The position numbers were made by a program, and so were the translations under genes. From Brienomyrus brachyistius (taxonomy: Eukaryota; Chordata; Actinopteri; Osteoglossiformes; Mormyridae): a stretch of DNA of 64,000 nt. Shown here piece by piece: positions 62,320 through 64,000 of the stretch (its first letter is position 1; every line of letters begins with the position of its first letter). The DNA is taken from NCBI RefSeq assembly GCF_023856365.1, contig NC_064543.1, positions 5,368,952 through 5,432,951 on the forward strand. The letters run 5' to 3'. Below the pieces are notes generated by a model that did no database searches, was not told the origin of the DNA, and saw only the letters and a list, made by a program, of their open reading frames with translations.

Positions 62320-63329
62320 CTTAGACGAAACAAACATAACAGCAGAGAAGCATGATATAACAATAAGGAGCAACAGACTCTACATCTCCCAGTAAGTCCG
62401 ATACTCAACGAATATTATAATAATACATCATCCGAAACATAAGATCCATCTGCTACTGCTCTCCCTGAGTTTACATTCTGTATGTTAAATTGGATCAGTA
62501 TCATACACTATTTATTAGACTAGACCTGCACAGAAAATACCCATAGAACTAACTACCACTGACAACAGCCTTTGCCTAAAACACAGGGAGGGAAGGACAT
62601 TGATATTGCCAAACTGTTTTGAGCGATATGGAACATCATCGTGTATTCGTTTCCTCCTGAAGTCATGGAGCAATAAATGGCTTCATCAGGCAGACTGTTT
62701 GTAAAAGAGGAAGCGTCTCATCGGGGATTTCTGTCTCTGCCTTTCCTCCTCGTCGAATGTCACATGCCAGTCAGGCCGGTTCCCATGGTGACAGCCGCTG
62801 ACGATCGCAGGGTCGAGCGCGGGGCCGCGCCTGTCACTGCGTTCAGCTTCTCGCTCTCCTCACGCACTCCTCCAATCCAGGCACAGATTGAGAACTTAAT
62901 TAAAAAGTAAACAGCAAATCCCCCGCTTCCAAATCCCCCTCCACACTTCCGATACCAGACTACCTGATATATACTCTGGACCTGTCTGTCCATGCGAACA
63001 GAAGGCGTCAAATATTAAAAGCACACACAGACTCATCATGGCACGTCATTAAGCCAGAGCACGACTCCGAATATGGGGAGTATGTATGAGGAACTGCACG
63101 AATCAGTGCACAGTTCTGAGCACGGATCAAAGCACAAAATGTCCCACTAAATATCCCTTCCAGCACATTAAAACCATCTCTATTCCACTTTAACTTTGCT
63201 GTATGACACTTCTGCCTTCTTCACAATCCTCTTTTCATAAACTGCAAAAAGACAAAAATCTTTGTGCCCTGTCATCACACAAGGGACCTCCACCCACCCT
63301 CCAATCCTGTCACCCTGAAAGCAGCCACC

Positions 63330-64000
63330 GCTGAATGTGCCCGTCCCTGAACGCTCCAACCGTTGAAGTCACTGAACACTCTGGCCACTAAATGCGCCGA
63401 ACCCCGGAATGTGTCCGTACCTGAACACCGGCCGCTGAACGCTCCTTCTCCTGAATGCTTCCACTATTGAAGACGCTCACCCCTGTGTAATTTAGCCACC
63501 GAAGGCCCCCATTGCTGAATGGTCCTGCCACTCAACACGCTCATCCCTGAACATTCAAGTCACTGAATGGACCCGCTCCTGAATGTTCTCACTGCGGAAC
63601 ACCCTGGCTGATAAACACTCCCGACAGCTGAATGTGCCCTCAACTGAACACTCCGGCAGATGAATGCTCCCACAACTGAAAACTTCCGCCACTGAACACG
63701 CCCAGCCCCGAATGTTCCCACCTTGAATGATCCTGCCCCTGAACACTCCAGTCACTGAGCATGCCCAGTCCCCTGAATGTGCCTGCCCCTGACCACCCCA
63801 GCAACTGAGCACACCCATCCCTGAACACTACGGATTCTGAAGGCTCGCGCCACTCAACAAGGCCAGCCCTGAAAGCTCCCATTGCTGAATACTACCACTC
63901 AACATGCTGCCCCTAAACACTCCTGCTGCTGAACACTCCTGCCACTGAACACTCCAGGCCCTGATTGCTCCTAAGCCAAAACACTCCAGTGGCTGAACTC
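63330..64000. repeat. Degenerate tandem array of CTGAA-containing units, continuing off the edge
   Basis: Phrases of the type CCCCTGAACACTCCAGCCAC recur with a loose period near 15 bp (often 28-31 for a double unit) from about 63330 to the end. Units vary in sequence and spacing, so this is an old array. Minus-strand open frames here (63555-63882) reflect the repeat. Confidence 0.8.

Larger units (their letters stand above)
42943..64000 (-). other. ntrk3: ntrk3 intron upstream of the juxtamembrane exon, running off the window
   Basis: At least 21 kb without a recognisable exon. It holds the 32-bp array, family A and B fold-back elements, a SINE 3' end, long G runs, an AT run and the degenerate array at the right edge. 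GC-rich patches occur at about 47600-47900 and 48300-49080. Intronic status is inferred from the incomplete Gly codon at the start of the 42942 exon. Confidence 0.75.

Overview
This is vertebrate nuclear DNA, almost certainly from a ray-finned fish. It has long repeat-rich introns with GT-AG splice sites, tRNA-derived SINEs of a fish type, a decayed Tc1-like transposon and many simple repeats. The only gene I can name is the 3' half of ntrk3 (TrkC, the neurotrophin-3 receptor tyrosine kinase), on the minus strand. Six consecutive coding exons are readable. In transcription order they are 42942-42754 (juxtamembrane, Shc-docking NPQY), 30556-30426 (glycine loop and VAVK lysine), 27992-27820 (alphaC to hinge), 25989-25746 (HRD, DFG and activation-loop tyrosines), 20264-20106 (P+1 loop to alphaF) and 15933-15748 (kinase end, PLC-gamma tyrosine, stop). 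Their reading phases join exactly and give 359 uninterrupted codons. All expected kinase motifs are intact, so the gene looks functional. The transmembrane and extracellular exons are not here and must lie beyond base 64000.

Layout. About 1-14.2 kb is the region downstream of ntrk3; I recognise no gene there, only SINE pieces, fold-back elements and simple repeats. About 14.2-15.75 kb is the probable 3'UTR. From 15.75 kb to the right edge is exons and introns, with introns making up more than 95 percent.

The introns hold the most notable material. There are several tandem arrays: a 14-bp unit upstream of the last acceptor, a 27-bp unit downstream of the alphaC-exon donor, a 66-bp unit, a 28-bp unit starting about 40 bp past the juxtamembrane-exon donor, and a 32-bp unit in which every copy has a perfect AP-1 core. 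A degenerate array runs off the right edge. A dead Tc1-like element (30720-32310) carries a ten-copy 30-bp amplification inside its transposase sequence, with a higher-order A-B-B-B pattern. There are also several palindromic fold-back elements and an unusual number of long G or C homopolymers.

I found no new protein-coding or defence-type system. The novelty, if any, is in the intronic tandem arrays and the repeat inside the transposase. The species and the ntrk3 paralogue (a or b) cannot be fixed from this sequence alone.
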